From Allobacillus halotolerans (GTDB lineage: Bacteria > Bacillota > Bacilli > Bacillales > Alkalibacillaceae): DNA of 50,036 nucleotides. This document shows, one piece after another, positions 25,178 to 33,728 of this stretch. Both the position numbers and the translations under genes were made by a program. Below the pieces are notes generated by a model that was not told the DNA's origin, ran no database searches, and saw only the letters and a list, made by a program, of their open reading frames with translations. The stretch lies in assembly GCF_018967645.1 (NCBI RefSeq), contig NZ_JAHLZF010000020.1:1-50036 (forward strand). The letters run 5' to 3'. Within the stretch, counting starts at the first letter, position 1. Every line of letters begins with the position of its first letter.

Positions 25178-25675
25178 ATGATATGGACAATGTATCAAAC
25201 AGTGCTTTGGTTGCATATTGTCATAGCAATCTTATGGGTCGGAGGGGTTATGTTTGTCGGGTGGGCAGTCTATCCCGCTTCCAATAAATTAGATCGGGCC
25301 CAACAACGTACGTTTTTAACTGCTTTGATGAAACATACGCATTGGTTATTTGTCATTGAAGGGATCGGTGTCATTTTCACAGGTATTCTACTCGGTACCA
25401 TCCTCGGGCCAATTGACCAATGGAGTGATTTATATACAACAATGTATGGGCGTAAGTTCATTGCTGCCTTCTTTTTAGCTGTTTTCGTATTACTTTGGGG
25501 TTCTTTGATTGGGTTCCGAAAAACAATGAATGTATTAGAAGATAATACGATATGGAATTTAGCCAAAAAAGATATGTGCACTCCATTGAACCGCGCTTTT
25601 CGATTTACTGCACTAGTCGCAGGTGTTGAAGTCATCGGCTTTCTAGGAATCATCGCATTGATGCTTCAAATCTAG
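25178..25675 (+). CDS. CopD/HemJ-like small membrane protein
   Basis: A 165-residue protein with four membrane helices. The start QTVLWLHIVIAILWVGGVMFVGWAVYP, with a histidine and tryptophans in helix 1 and MKHTHWLFVIEGIGVIFTG in helix 2, resembles the CopD/HemJ-like group whose helices carry conserved histidines that bind heme or copper. The exact function is open. AGGAGGG precedes the ATG. It is 48 bases upstream of a MenA-like gene and behind an Fnr-type site, so an electron-transport role is plausible. Confidence 0.65.
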   Translation: MIWTMYQTVLWLHIVIAILWVGGVMFVGWAVYPASNKLDRAQQRTFLTALMKHTHWLFVIEGIGVIFTGILLGTILGPIDQWSDLYTTMYGRKFIAAFFLAVFVLLWGSLIGFRKTMNVLEDNTIWNLAKKDMCTPLNRAFRFTALVAGVEVIGFLGIIALMLQI

Positions 25676-25723
25676 TAATGTGGGTTATATAAACGATAAG
25701 GCATGTTAGAGAGGATGATGCAG

Positions 25724-26650
25724 ATGAGTTTAGCGATTAAGCATCCGGCCGAGCTATACCATTACCGACATTCTTGGTTTCATCTTTTTCGGCCACTAAC
25801 GTTTACCGGAACGATTGCTCCTGCATCTGCAGGAGCTGTTTTGTCGATACAACATCATACTTTTCAAATAGAAATTTTCATACTGTTTCTTTTTGCCATA
25901 TTACTCGTTCAAGGTTCGATTAACATGCTGAATGACTATTATGATTTCAAGCGAGGGCAGGATCAGGAGAAATGGATTCAGCCTATTGAAGACTCCGGAA
26001 TCGTCCACGGACCGAGTCATGATTCTTTACCGAAAGTCGCAGCATTGATGCTGGCAATCGCCTCATTGATTGGACTGTGGCTTGCAATACTGACAACTTT
26101 TTGGATCGTTTTAGTAGGAGTTGCAGGAATGATTGCTGGGTGGCTATATTCTGGTGGTCCCCGCCCATTGTCTTCAATGGCACTTGGTGAAGTGACGGCA
26201 TTTATTTTTATGGGCCCAGCCCCTCTGTTCGTCTCTTTATGGATTCAAGGCGAGCACCCTGGTTTTCACGCTTTTTTAATCGCTCTGCCTTTCGCCTGGA
26301 TGATTTCCACGATGATCCTGACAAATAATATTCGTGATATTCAAAAAGACACCAATCACCGTATGACAATCCCAATTTTACTTGGAAAAAGAAATGCGGT
26401 TAAGTTACTTACGGTTATCCTCATGTTTGGCTATCTAACCATGTTTTTATTAGTCTTGGGGGATTACCTACCATGGACGGTTGTTCTCTCCATTTTAGCG
26501 ATACCATTAGCAATCAGACTTGTGACATCTTACCGAAAGGATGCCACAAGAGCTGAAGAGTTAGCTGGTATGAAACATGCCGCCGTCCATCATTGGGCAT
26601 TTAGTCTATTGTTTATCACTGGATTCTTAATTGGAATTACATTGCTATAA
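25724..26650 (+). CDS. UbiA-family prenyltransferase, MenA-like
   Basis: A 308-residue membrane protein with about eight or nine helices. The first Asp-rich motif is NMLNDYYDFKRGQD and the second NNIRDIQKDTNHRM, both diagnostic for UbiA enzymes and closest to MenA (1,4-dihydroxy-2-naphthoate prenyltransferase of menaquinone synthesis). YSGGPRPLSSMALGE between them is also MenA-like. The start at 25724 follows AGAGAGG; an ATG at 25703 lacks a site. It appears to be co-transcribed with the CopD-like gene under an Fnr-type box. Bacillus normally has another menA, so this could be a specialised paralogue. Confidence 0.85.
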   Translation: MSLAIKHPAELYHYRHSWFHLFRPLTFTGTIAPASAGAVLSIQHHTFQIEIFILFLFAILLVQGSINMLNDYYDFKRGQDQEKWIQPIEDSGIVHGPSHDSLPKVAALMLAIASLIGLWLAILTTFWIVLVGVAGMIAGWLYSGGPRPLSSMALGEVTAFIFMGPAPLFVSLWIQGEHPGFHAFLIALPFAWMISTMILTNNIRDIQKDTNHRMTIPILLGKRNAVKLLTVILMFGYLTMFLLVLGDYLPWTVVLSILAIPLAIRLVTSYRKDATRAEELAGMKHAAVHHWAFSLLFITGFLIGITLL

Positions 26651-26664
26651 CATTCTTCCTCTTT

Positions 26665-26699
26665 GACTCATCGACATGACGTTGATGAGTTTTATTTTT
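26665..26699 (+). terminator. Terminator of the MenA-like gene
   Basis: ACTCATCGAC ATGAC GTTGATGAGT followed by a T-rich tail. Confidence 0.8.
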
Positions 26700-26708
26700 G
26701 ATAAATAT

Positions 26709-27425
26709 TTATATCAACAACAACCCATCCATATCGATGATTTCAATATTCGTTCTTGAAAGTTGCTTAATCAATCCACGGTCCTCTAAATCTGCCAGGC
26801 GTCGACTAATTGTTTCCGGTGAGGTTCCTAAGTAAGATGCTAGGTCATGACGGCTCATTGGCAGTTTGATGGTTTCACTTCCACTTTTATTCGCTAAATC
26901 GGCTAGGTATAATGCGATTCTGGTTTCGACTCTTTCGGTTGCGAAGTTTGTTGTTTGCGATCCTGATTCTTCCAGTCGTTTAGAGAACTCTGTCAACATT
27001 TTTAGCGATATGGTTGGATACTTCATTAAAAAATTTTGTAGATCTTCCTTTTTGATCATACAGATATTCGTTTTTTCCATCGCCTCAGCATAGTCATGGT
27101 GCGTCGATTCGTTGAATAATGCATATTCCCCTGTAAAGTCACCTGGGTATAGCACTGTTAAAATTTGTTCTTTCCCAGACTCTGCCAACCGATAGATCTT
27201 TACCTTCCCTTGGTGAATGATATACAACGTATCCGACCAGTCCCCAGCCCCGAAGATTGTCTCTCCTTTCTTGAAAGAAACGTGTCGAACTACATTCATT
27301 ATTTCATTCATCTGCTCATGTCCAAGATGGTTGAAGATCGGCACTTGAGAAACACAGGCTTTTCGCGACCCGCCCGGATGGCACGTATGTCCTGTGCCTT
27401 GTTCTTGTGTATGTTCCTCTGTCAT
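26709..27425 (-). CDS. Crp/Fnr family transcriptional regulator
   Basis: A 238-residue regulator. The cyclic-nucleotide-binding-like beta barrel runs from about residue 30 to 145 (GETIFGAGDWSDTLYIIHQG, then GDFTGEYALF) and the winged helix at the C-terminus has SRHDLASYLGTSPETISRRL. The recognition helix E..SR pattern is that of Fnr proteins, which read TTGAT-N4-ATCAA. The N-terminus has Cys-x8-Cys (THTC-type CHPGGSRKAC) and a further Cys occurs in TNICMIKK. Only three cysteines make a classical 4Fe-4S Fnr unlikely; disulfide or metal sensing as in FLP proteins is an alternative. Confidence 0.9.
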   Translation of the reverse strand: MTEEHTQEQGTGHTCHPGGSRKACVSQVPIFNHLGHEQMNEIMNVVRHVSFKKGETIFGAGDWSDTLYIIHQGKVKIYRLAESGKEQILTVLYPGDFTGEYALFNESTHHDYAEAMEKTNICMIKKEDLQNFLMKYPTISLKMLTEFSKRLEESGSQTTNFATERVETRIALYLADLANKSGSETIKLPMSRHDLASYLGTSPETISRRLADLEDRGLIKQLSRTNIEIIDMDGLLLI

Positions 27426-27524
27426 TTTCATCCCCCATTCTTTAGTGGATCTGTTGCTTCTATCATCGGTGATAATCTCAATAGCGTCAATCCATTTACT
27501 CTGTTGTGACGGCTTACTGGATTC

Positions 27525-27600
27525 TGGTACGACCCAGGAGCGATTCGAACGCCCAATCTACAGCTTAGAAGGCTATTGGTCTACTCTATTGAATTACTGA
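27525..27600 (-). pseudogene. Degenerate tRNA-Arg(UCU)-like remnant
   Basis: On the minus strand the 3' half of a tRNA is well formed: anticodon stem ATAGC/GCTGT with loop CTTCTAA (anticodon TCT), a 5-nt variable loop, T arm GGGCG-TTCGAAT-CGCTC, and a tail CTGGGTCG ending TACCA. The D arm is damaged (loop shortened, extra bases before the anticodon stem) and no 5' strand complementary to CTGGGTC is present. I read it as a dead tRNA fragment. It touches the 21-bp array at 27601. Confidence 0.55.
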
Positions 27601-27747
27601 TATGCGTCCAATTCGGTAAAATATGAACCCCTTGTATATCGATATGAACCCTACTTGAAATTATTTGATACCACTCACTGAATATATGTGCCCATGAATG
27701 ACTTTTTTGAGCCAAACTCAGAAAAATATGTGCCAAAGAATTTACGA
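27601..27747. repeat. 21-bp tandem array G, 7 units
   Basis: Seven units of exactly 21 bp with the core TATGxxCCC or TATGTGCC (unit 4 is degenerate), followed by a variable spacer. It lies between the metal ATPase gene and the Crp/Fnr gene. Array F at 30323 has the same core and orientation, so the pair brackets the metal operon. The intervening 27748-27806 shows a GCATTGGTTT-type inverted repeat that may be the ATPase terminator. Confidence 0.82.
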
Positions 27748-27806
27748 TAAAGAAAAAAACCAATGCTACGGCATTGGTTTCCGAATAAAAGGGAGTGTTT
27801 AGATGA

Positions 27807-29711
27807 TTAAGCATGTGCAGGTAATGGTTTAATCTTTTTCTCTGATGGTTCACGGTTGAATCGAATCAACCGCATACCATTCAAGATGACGACCAGGATG
27901 CTTGCCTCGTGGACGAACATGCCTGATGCTAAGTGAATGCTTCCAACTAGCACACCGAGTAGTAATACGAATACTGTTCCGACAGCAAACCCCATGTTTT
28001 GTTTCATGTTCCGAACCGTCACTTTTGCTAATGCGTAAGCGTGAGAGAATTGCTTCAATTTATCCGCCATCAAGACGACATCAGCTGTTTCCATGGAGAC
28101 GTCTGTTCCACCTTCGCCCATCGCCAATCCAATATCCGCTTTCGCAATAGATGGCGCATCATTGATTCCATCACCGATCATCGCGACTTTATGCCCTTCG
28201 TTCTGTAGCTTTTCTACGAATTTCACTTTATCTACTGGCAATTGTTCCGCATGATACCCATCCAAGCCAAGTTGATCTGCCACTCGCTTCGCTGTGTGCG
28301 CATTATCACCTGTAAGCATGATCATTTGCTTGATTCCGTGTTCACGAAGTTCTTTCAAAGCGTCAACGGCATCTTCACGGATTTGGTCAGCAATCGAAAT
28401 GATGGCTACTAATTGGCCGTTTTTTGCTGCAAAAATGGCTGTGTTGCCTTTCTTTTCTTGTTCGATTGCATAGTTATTGACTTCATCTGTTAGTTTGATG
28501 TCGTCCATCTCCATTAACGCTCGGTTTCCAATGCTGAATTGATGGCCAGCAACGCGGTTTCTAAGTCCGTTTCCTTTTACGACATCAACATATTCATAAT
28601 CATTTTGTAATGATAACCCTTTTTCTTTTGCATGCTTGACAATCGTTTTTCCTAAATGATGCTCTGAAGCCATTTCTGCTTGCGCAATCATTTGTAGCAA
28701 GTCGTCAGGATTTTCATCGCCGATCACATGAAAATCAGTCACTTCTGGTTTTCCTCTTGTTAGCGTTCCTGTTTTATCAAAGACAATGGTGTCGATTTTC
28801 GATAATCGGTCCATGACATCGCCGCCTTTGATCAAGACGCCACGCTTTGCTCCATTTCCGATGCCGGCCACGTTTGACACGGGCGCACCAATGACTAACG
28901 CACCTGGACAAGCAATGACCAAGAAGATGATCGCAAGGTGAAGATCTTTGGTGATCAAATAAACGAGAACCGATAAGACAACGACTGATGGTGTATAAAT
29001 ATTTGCGAATTTATCTAAAAACCGTTGTGTTTTTGATTTGGATTCTTGTGCTTCTTCCACTAGCTCAATAATTTTTGCGAACGTAGTGTCTTCTCCAACT
29101 TTTTCAGCCACCATTTCGATATAGCCTGAATCAATGATTGATCCGCTGAAAACGTCATCATCATTTGTTTTTCCTACTGGAACAGACTCACCTGTAATGG
29201 CCGCTTCATTAATCGTTGCTTCACCGGTTAAAATTTTTCCATCGACTGGAATTTTTCCGCCCGAGCGAACGACGACTCTCTCTCCTTCTTCAACTTCATC
29301 TACCGATACGGATACCCAATCTCCATTTCGAAAAACAGAAGCTTCATCCGGTGCCAATTCCGTCAATTCTCTTAATGATGCTCTTGTTTTGTTGAGTGTA
29401 CGCGCTTCAAGATATGCTCCAAATAAGAATAGAAATGTGACCGCTGCCGATTCAACATATTCTCCTATAAATAACGCAGCTGTTACTGCAATGGTCACCA
29501 ATAACTCGATGCTAAAAGCTTTCATTCGCAATGCTTGGAACGCTTTAATGGCAATCGGAACACCCGCAACAATTGTCGCGACGATCAATGCCCCTTGTTT
29601 GATTGCTACAATCTCCATCCAATGAGCGATGAAAGCAATAATCAATAATGCTCCTGCCGTAAACGTCAGTTGATTTGTCTGCCTTTGTATCCAACGAATC
29701 ATTCTGAACAC
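27807..29711 (-). CDS. Heavy-metal P1B-type ATPase with CPG motif
   Basis: A 634-residue metal exporter. TGES (173-176), the phosphorylated Asp312 in DKTGTLT, MLTGDNAHTAKRVA and GDGINDAP are all intact. The transmembrane metal motif, usually CPC or SPC, is CPG (268-270, in IACPGALVIG). The class-specific HP dipeptide of SEHPLA is changed: the segment reads SEHHLGK (349-355). There is no N-terminal HMA domain; two small HMA proteins are encoded just upstream in the same operon. Metal specificity therefore cannot be assigned from the usual rules. AGGGAG precedes the ATG. Confidence 0.93.
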   Translation of the reverse strand: MFRMIRWIQRQTNQLTFTAGALLIIAFIAHWMEIVAIKQGALIVATIVAGVPIAIKAFQALRMKAFSIELLVTIAVTAALFIGEYVESAAVTFLFLFGAYLEARTLNKTRASLRELTELAPDEASVFRNGDWVSVSVDEVEEGERVVVRSGGKIPVDGKILTGEATINEAAITGESVPVGKTNDDDVFSGSIIDSGYIEMVAEKVGEDTTFAKIIELVEEAQESKSKTQRFLDKFANIYTPSVVVLSVLVYLITKDLHLAIIFLVIACPGALVIGAPVSNVAGIGNGAKRGVLIKGGDVMDRLSKIDTIVFDKTGTLTRGKPEVTDFHVIGDENPDDLLQMIAQAEMASEHHLGKTIVKHAKEKGLSLQNDYEYVDVVKGNGLRNRVAGHQFSIGNRALMEMDDIKLTDEVNNYAIEQEKKGNTAIFAAKNGQLVAIISIADQIREDAVDALKELREHGIKQMIMLTGDNAHTAKRVADQLGLDGYHAEQLPVDKVKFVEKLQNEGHKVAMIGDGINDAPSIAKADIGLAMGEGGTDVSMETADVVLMADKLKQFSHAYALAKVTVRNMKQNMGFAVGTVFVLLLGVLVGSIHLASGMFVHEASILVVILNGMRLIRFNREPSEKKIKPLPAHA

Positions 29712-29723
29712 TCCCTCTCTTTT

Positions 29724-29930
29724 TTACCTGACTTTTGTATCAATTTGTTGTATCCAATGTTCTACCGTGTCCGAATCAATCTTTTCTTCATCATACCGGC
29801 ATAAAACCTTGCCAAGTTGATGAAATACCTTTCCAAATTCAATACCTTCTTTTTCAAGAATCATTGATTCCATCTCACTTGCACATCCTGGGCAAGTGAG
29901 TGGATCAATGGTGAGGAGTATCTTTTTCAA
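29724..29930 (-). CDS. Small HMA-like metal-binding protein (CPGC)
   Basis: A 68-residue protein with the beta-alpha-beta pattern of heavy-metal-associated domains: LLTIDPLTCPGCASEMESMI, with the metal site CPGC instead of the more usual CxxC of MTCxxC. A further Cys occurs in KVLCRYDEEK. It would carry a soft metal ion in the cytoplasm. Start is TTG at 29930, six bases after GGAGGGG; a longer TTG start at 29945 overlaps the site. It lies between the other HMA gene and the ATPase gene, 12 bases upstream of the latter. Confidence 0.8.
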   Translation of the reverse strand: MKKILLTIDPLTCPGCASEMESMILEKEGIEFGKVFHQLGKVLCRYDEEKIDSDTVEHWIQQIDTKVR

Positions 29931-29945
29931 TGTGTTCCCCTCCAA

Positions 29946-30161
29946 TCAAGAAGCTGACAATACTGGGTAACCAAGCTTCGTGACCGTATCTTCAAGTTGA
30001 TCCTTATTCACTTTTGCTTCATCGTATTGGACCTTGACTTTACTTGAGTTAAAGAGAACCTTCACTTCATCCACACCATCCATTTTTCCTAAGTTACTTT
30101 CAATCTTTTTGATGCAAGATGGACATGTTAACGTTTCTAATTGAAATTTAGTTGTTTTCAT
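29946..30161 (-). CDS. CopZ-like HMA metallochaperone (CPSC)
   Basis: A 71-residue protein with a complete HMA fold: FQLETLTCPSCIKKIESNL, then VDEVKVLFNSSKVKVQYDEA and a C-terminal helix ending LGYPVL. The metal site is TCPSC. It should hand a metal ion to the P1B ATPase two genes downstream. ATG at 30161 follows AAAGGAGAG. It is the first gene of the operon, about 60 bases downstream of an Fnr-type palindrome. Together with the CPGC protein it seems to replace the N-terminal HMA domains that many P1B ATPases carry. Confidence 0.88.
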   Translation of the reverse strand: MKTTKFQLETLTCPSCIKKIESNLGKMDGVDEVKVLFNSSKVKVQYDEAKVNKDQLEDTVTKLGYPVLSAS

Positions 30162-30194
30162 CTTCATCTCTCCTTTGTTTTTTGGTTCATCTTA

Positions 30195-30236
30195 AGTATA
30201 GAAGGGATTGTGGTTCTATTCCTTGACCTATATCAA
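30195..30236 (-). promoter_or_regulatory. Fnr-type site and promoter of the HMA-ATPase operon
   Basis: TTGACCTATATCAA (30223-30236) is an Fnr-class palindrome with one half-site base changed. On the minus strand a TATACT -10 element lies at 30195-30200, placing the site centre at -41.5, the classical class II activation position. Confidence 0.75.
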
Positions 30237-30322
30237 GATATACAGATTTTTGTGGAAATCTTTCTGGATAGTGGTCAATCGTTGCATAAAAACTGCACAA
30301 AAGACTATTAGACGGCTGGTGA

Positions 30323-30468
30323 TATGCTCCCTTTTTCCGTAAATATGTGCCTGAAGACGAGATTATGAGCCCAAAAGACTCCGTTATGCGACCAACTGGC
30401 TAACTTATAAGCCCAAACATCGTAAATATGCACCCAGATTCAAAATATATGGTCCCTAATGGGTAAAA
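30323..30468. repeat. 21-bp tandem array F, 7 units
   Basis: Seven units (six of 21 bp, one of 20) with the core TATGxGCCC (for example TATGAGCCC, TATAAGCCC, TATGCACCC), each followed by about 12 variable bases. It separates the DUF3139-like gene from the HMA-ATPase operon promoter. Same core as array G on the other side of that operon. Confidence 0.82.
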
Positions 30469-30475
30469 TGAACAG

Positions 30476-30508
30476 AAAAAAACACCCAATCACGTAGATC
30501 AGGTGTTT
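30476..30508 (-). terminator. Terminator of the DUF3139-like gene
   Basis: On the minus strand AACACCTGATCTACG pairs with a GATTGGGTGTT arm, followed by T7. Confidence 0.75.
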
Positions 30509-30523
30509 AACCGATTATGTAGG

Positions 30524-30967
30524 TTAATCTTCCGTGTCCTCGATTGGCATGGACACACAGCCATCTTCATCATAACTCATCGCCTCTAAAACGAGTTCAT
30601 TCCCTTTTGGCAGCACCACTTCCTTTTCGCAGTATTGGACGATGTCACCAAAGTACTTTTCTTTTCCGTATATGTAATAGACATCGGGATCATCGACGAA
30701 GCTGACAAAAACATGCGCTTTATAATAATCTTGGTGTGTATCGTAAGGCGGTCGAACTATTTTTGCATCTGAAATTTCTTCTTCTGAAAGACCAACCGAT
30801 TCTAAATGATCGATTGTAGCCGCTTCCAGTCGTTCATCGAAAATGGGCACACCATTATTGACATAATAAATATAGAAAAAAGGCGATATAACCAGCAACA
30901 AAAGCGCCGTATAAATAAACGTAAACACGACATATTTCCAGCGAATTTTATGTATGAACTTTTTCAT
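30524..30967 (-). CDS. DUF3139-like membrane-anchored protein
   Basis: A 147-residue protein with one N-terminal membrane helix (YVVFTFIYTALLLLVISPFF) and an acidic extracytoplasmic domain. The order of a helix ending HLESVGLSEEEISDAKIV, then YYKAHVFVSFVDDPDVYYIY fits the DUF3139 family of Firmicutes; function unknown. ATG at 30967 follows GGGGAAC; GTG at 30970 is an alternative. Two cysteines lie near the C-terminus. It is a single gene with its own terminator. Confidence 0.65.
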   Translation of the reverse strand: MKKFIHKIRWKYVVFTFIYTALLLLVISPFFYIYYVNNGVPIFDERLEAATIDHLESVGLSEEEISDAKIVRPPYDTHQDYYKAHVFVSFVDDPDVYYIYGKEKYFGDIVQYCEKEVVLPKGNELVLEAMSYDEDGCVSMPIEDTED

Positions 30968-31090
30968 CACCGTTCCCCTCCCCCCCTTTTATTTTACAGA
31001 AAATTAATAAGAATACAATAAGAAAAAGGGGGATTTAGTCCTATAAGAACGAAAAATGTTTATGAAGAATTCCTTCTTCTTTCAAAAGCC

Positions 31091-31507
31091 CTACTCATTC
31101 TCGGCGAGCCATTTGATTCGTCTTTCAATTTCATCTCGAACACTGCGGAATTCATGCAGAATCTCTTCTTCTGTTCCTTCCGCTTTTGCTGGGTCCGGCA
31201 AGTCCCAATGTGTTGTTTGAACTCCTGCTGGGATTGTCGGACAACGATCTTTCGCGTCACCGCAGAGTGTAATGACAAGGTCTGAACGGTTTAAAATTTC
31301 TGTGTCGATTAGTGAAGAAGATTGATTGGAGATATCGATGCCTTTTTCTTGCATCATCTCAATCGCTCGTGGATTCAAGCCATGCACTTCAACCCCTGCA
31401 CTATAAACATCCCAGGTTTCTCCAAGCATTTCTTTTCCAAATCCTTCAGCCATTTGACTGCGACAAGAATTTCCCGTGCAAAGAAAATAAACTACTTTTT
31501 TATTCAT
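31091..31507 (-). CDS. arsC: Thioredoxin-coupled arsenate reductase
   Basis: A 138-residue ArsC of the low-molecular-weight phosphatase type. The P-loop is [13 protein letters not shown] and the two resolving cysteines occur in CGDAKDRCP. It reduces arsenate to arsenite with thioredoxin. ATG at 31507 is preferred; a GTG four codons earlier sits on the ribosome site. It follows arsB by 15 bases, so the pair forms an arsBC operon. No ArsR gene is within the window. Confidence 0.95.
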   Translation of the reverse strand: MNKKVVYFLCTGNSCRSQMAEGFGKEMLGETWDVYSAGVEVHGLNPRAIEMMQEKGIDISNQSSSLIDTEILNRSDLVITLCGDAKDRCPTIPAGVQTTHWDLPDPAKAEGTEEEILHEFRSVRDEIERRIKWLAENE

Positions 31508-31522
31508 TTTAAGACTCACTCC

Positions 31523-32815
31523 TTAAAATAAGATCAATGTGAAATACAAGCCGAATAACGTAATCACCAACACAGGAACTGTTAAGATGATCCCGACTTT
31601 AAAATAATATCCCCATGAAATGCGAATTCCTTTTTTCGATAGCACGTGTAACCAAAGTAAGGTGGCAAGCGACCCAATCGGGGTAATCTTTGGACCTAAG
31701 TCACTGCCGATTACGTTCGCATAAATCAAAGCTTCCTTCGTAATGCCGGTTGCACTTGTATCAGCAATCGCCAATGCATCGATCATCACAGTCGGCATAT
31801 TATTCATCACAGATGACAAAATAGCAGCGATGAAGCCCATGGACATCGTCGCAGCAAGCAATCCGCCTTCTACCGTATAATTAATGATTTCTGCCAATAA
31901 GTCGGTCAACCCGACATTTCGTAAGCCGAAGACGACGACATACATGCCGATTGAGAAAAACACAATATCCCATGGTGCGCCCTTGATGACTTCTTTTGCG
32001 GAAACGGCTGGACTTCTTCTACCAATGACGAAAAAGATAATCGCTGTGACTCCAGCTACGACAGACACCGGTACCGCGATGAATTCACTGGCAAAATATC
32101 CGATCAATAAGACCCCTAAAACAATCCATGATAGCCTGAACATCGTATGGTCCTTAATGGCTTCACTCGGTTTTCGTAACGCAGTCACATCATAGTTGTC
32201 CGGAATCGATTTACGGAAAAATAAAAACAGCACAACCATGCTTGCGACAAGCGAAAATAGGTTTGGTAAAATCATTCGAGCCATGTATTCAATAAAGCCA
32301 ATCGAAAAGAAATCGGCTGAAACGATATTGACAAGGTTACTGACGACAAATGGCAAGGAGGTCGTGTCAGCGATAAACCCACTTGCCATGATGAACGGCA
32401 GAATCATCGCTTCTTTAAAGTTCAAGGCACGGACCATCGACAGGACAATCGGTGTCAGAATCAAAGCAGCACCATCATTGGCGAATAACGCAGCTACACC
32501 CGCTCCAAGTAATGTTACGTAAAAAAACATTTTTACGCCATTTCCTTTAGCCAACCGCGCCATATGTAAAGCAGCCCATTCAAAAAATCCTATTTCATCC
32601 AAAATCAATGAAATGAGAATGATGGCGACGAAAGCAAGTGTCGCATTCCAGACAAGCTCCGTTACGGTAATGACGTCATTGAACGTAACGACGCCAAACA
32701 ATAAGGCAATGATCGCGCCCACACAAGCAGACCAACCAATACCTAGATTTTTTGGCTGCCAAATAACAAAAAGTAATGTAAGTAGAAAAATTGCAATGGC
32801 GATTGTTGTTTCCAC
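31523..32815 (-). CDS. arsB: ArsB-type arsenite efflux permease
   Basis: A 430-residue membrane protein with about eleven helices. The family's [18 protein letters not shown] and [20 protein letters not shown] stretches are intact, and the [17 protein letters not shown] loop is typical. It expels arsenite/antimonite. The start is GTG at 32815, nine bases after AAGGAG. It precedes arsC and follows, 22 bases downstream, an uncharacterised membrane protein gene on the same strand. Confidence 0.95.
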   Translation of the reverse strand: METTIAIAIFLLTLLFVIWQPKNLGIGWSACVGAIIALLFGVVTFNDVITVTELVWNATLAFVAIILISLILDEIGFFEWAALHMARLAKGNGVKMFFYVTLLGAGVAALFANDGAALILTPIVLSMVRALNFKEAMILPFIMASGFIADTTSLPFVVSNLVNIVSADFFSIGFIEYMARMILPNLFSLVASMVVLFLFFRKSIPDNYDVTALRKPSEAIKDHTMFRLSWIVLGVLLIGYFASEFIAVPVSVVAGVTAIIFFVIGRRSPAVSAKEVIKGAPWDIVFFSIGMYVVVFGLRNVGLTDLLAEIINYTVEGGLLAATMSMGFIAAILSSVMNNMPTVMIDALAIADTSATGITKEALIYANVIGSDLGPKITPIGSLATLLWLHVLSKKGIRISWGYYFKVGIILTVPVLVITLFGLYFTLILF

Positions 32816-32837
32816 GATGTCATACTCCTTTTATTAG

Positions 32838-33605
32838 CTAGATTTCTTCCCAAGTAAACGTTACTTCGCCTTCTATATTGACTCCATTAAAAAAGAACAA
32901 CAATTCACCTGTTTCAGTTGCCTCATATGAAATGGTTTCATTTTCTTCAATGGTTAAATCTCCCATTTCATGAACGTCAGGTGAGAGACGGAGTCCGTGT
33001 TGAGCATCATTCTCTAAATTCCAATCAATCTCAATTTCATATTCCTGTTCTGCCTCAACTGGAATCCATACAGGCTCTTCCCCATTGAAATTATCGAATT
33101 CAGCGTGATATGAATTTGCCTCATACGCACTTGAAAACCCTGATTTGATTGCTGGGTTTGTGAAGACAATAAACAAGATCGCGATCAATGATGGAATGCC
33201 AATCATCAAGATTTTTTTCACATTCATGCGAAACACTTTTAAAAACAGATAAAATACGATAAATCCTAACACAGTATAAATACTTGAATAAATCACCACA
33301 AAGAAATACCATGAAAAGGAATCAAACAACACAGTAACAAATAATACAGCCCAAATGATGATTCCAGCTAATGTATAGGCTGAAACATAAGACCAAGTCG
33401 ATGTTTCATTGATTTTTTTGAAAATCCAGTCAATCAAAAAAGAGATACCTATTAAATAAAACGTGAAAATCATCCAATGCAATGGGTTGGACACATAATC
33501 ATTCGCAGCTTGTAAACTCATATCAGAAAACAATAAATTCGCGATATATGTAAATAGGAAAGCTGCTAAAGCAATCGAGAGCCTAGATAAGATCTTAAAT
33601 ATCAT
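32838..33605 (-). CDS. Uncharacterised membrane protein next to arsB
   Basis: A 255-residue protein, unknown to me. Five hydrophobic helices occupy residues 8-170, and an acidic domain of about 85 residues follows, rich in Glu and aromatic residues (EYEIEIDWNLEND, EGEVTFTWEEI) and likely a beta sandwich outside the membrane. AGGAAAG precedes the ATG. It lies 22 bases before arsB with no terminator between them, so it may be transcribed with arsBC. Confidence 0.75.
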   Translation of the reverse strand: MIFKILSRLSIALAAFLFTYIANLLFSDMSLQAANDYVSNPLHWMIFTFYLIGISFLIDWIFKKINETSTWSYVSAYTLAGIIIWAVLFVTVLFDSFSWYFFVVIYSSIYTVLGFIVFYLFLKVFRMNVKKILMIGIPSLIAILFIVFTNPAIKSGFSSAYEANSYHAEFDNFNGEEPVWIPVEAEQEYEIEIDWNLENDAQHGLRLSPDVHEMGDLTIEENETISYEATETGELLFFFNGVNIEGEVTFTWEEI

Positions 33606-33728
33606 TTTCTTTCCTCCAATCTTCTCTATCTTACAATAAGAGAAGGTGTAAGAAAATATTCAAAGCATACTTCTTACTTTTTGATGTTTTTCGTACTATA
33701 ATTTTGATGTAACTATAGGAGATTTATT

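Noticed and set aside
27525-27600. Functional tRNA-Arg
   Set aside because: The D arm is broken and no 5' acceptor strand matches the 3' end, so it cannot fold as a complete tRNA.
29134-29625. Long plus-strand ORF (163 codons) antisense to the metal ATPase gene
   Set aside because: It mirrors the codon structure of the ATPase gene and has no ribosome site; a shadow frame.
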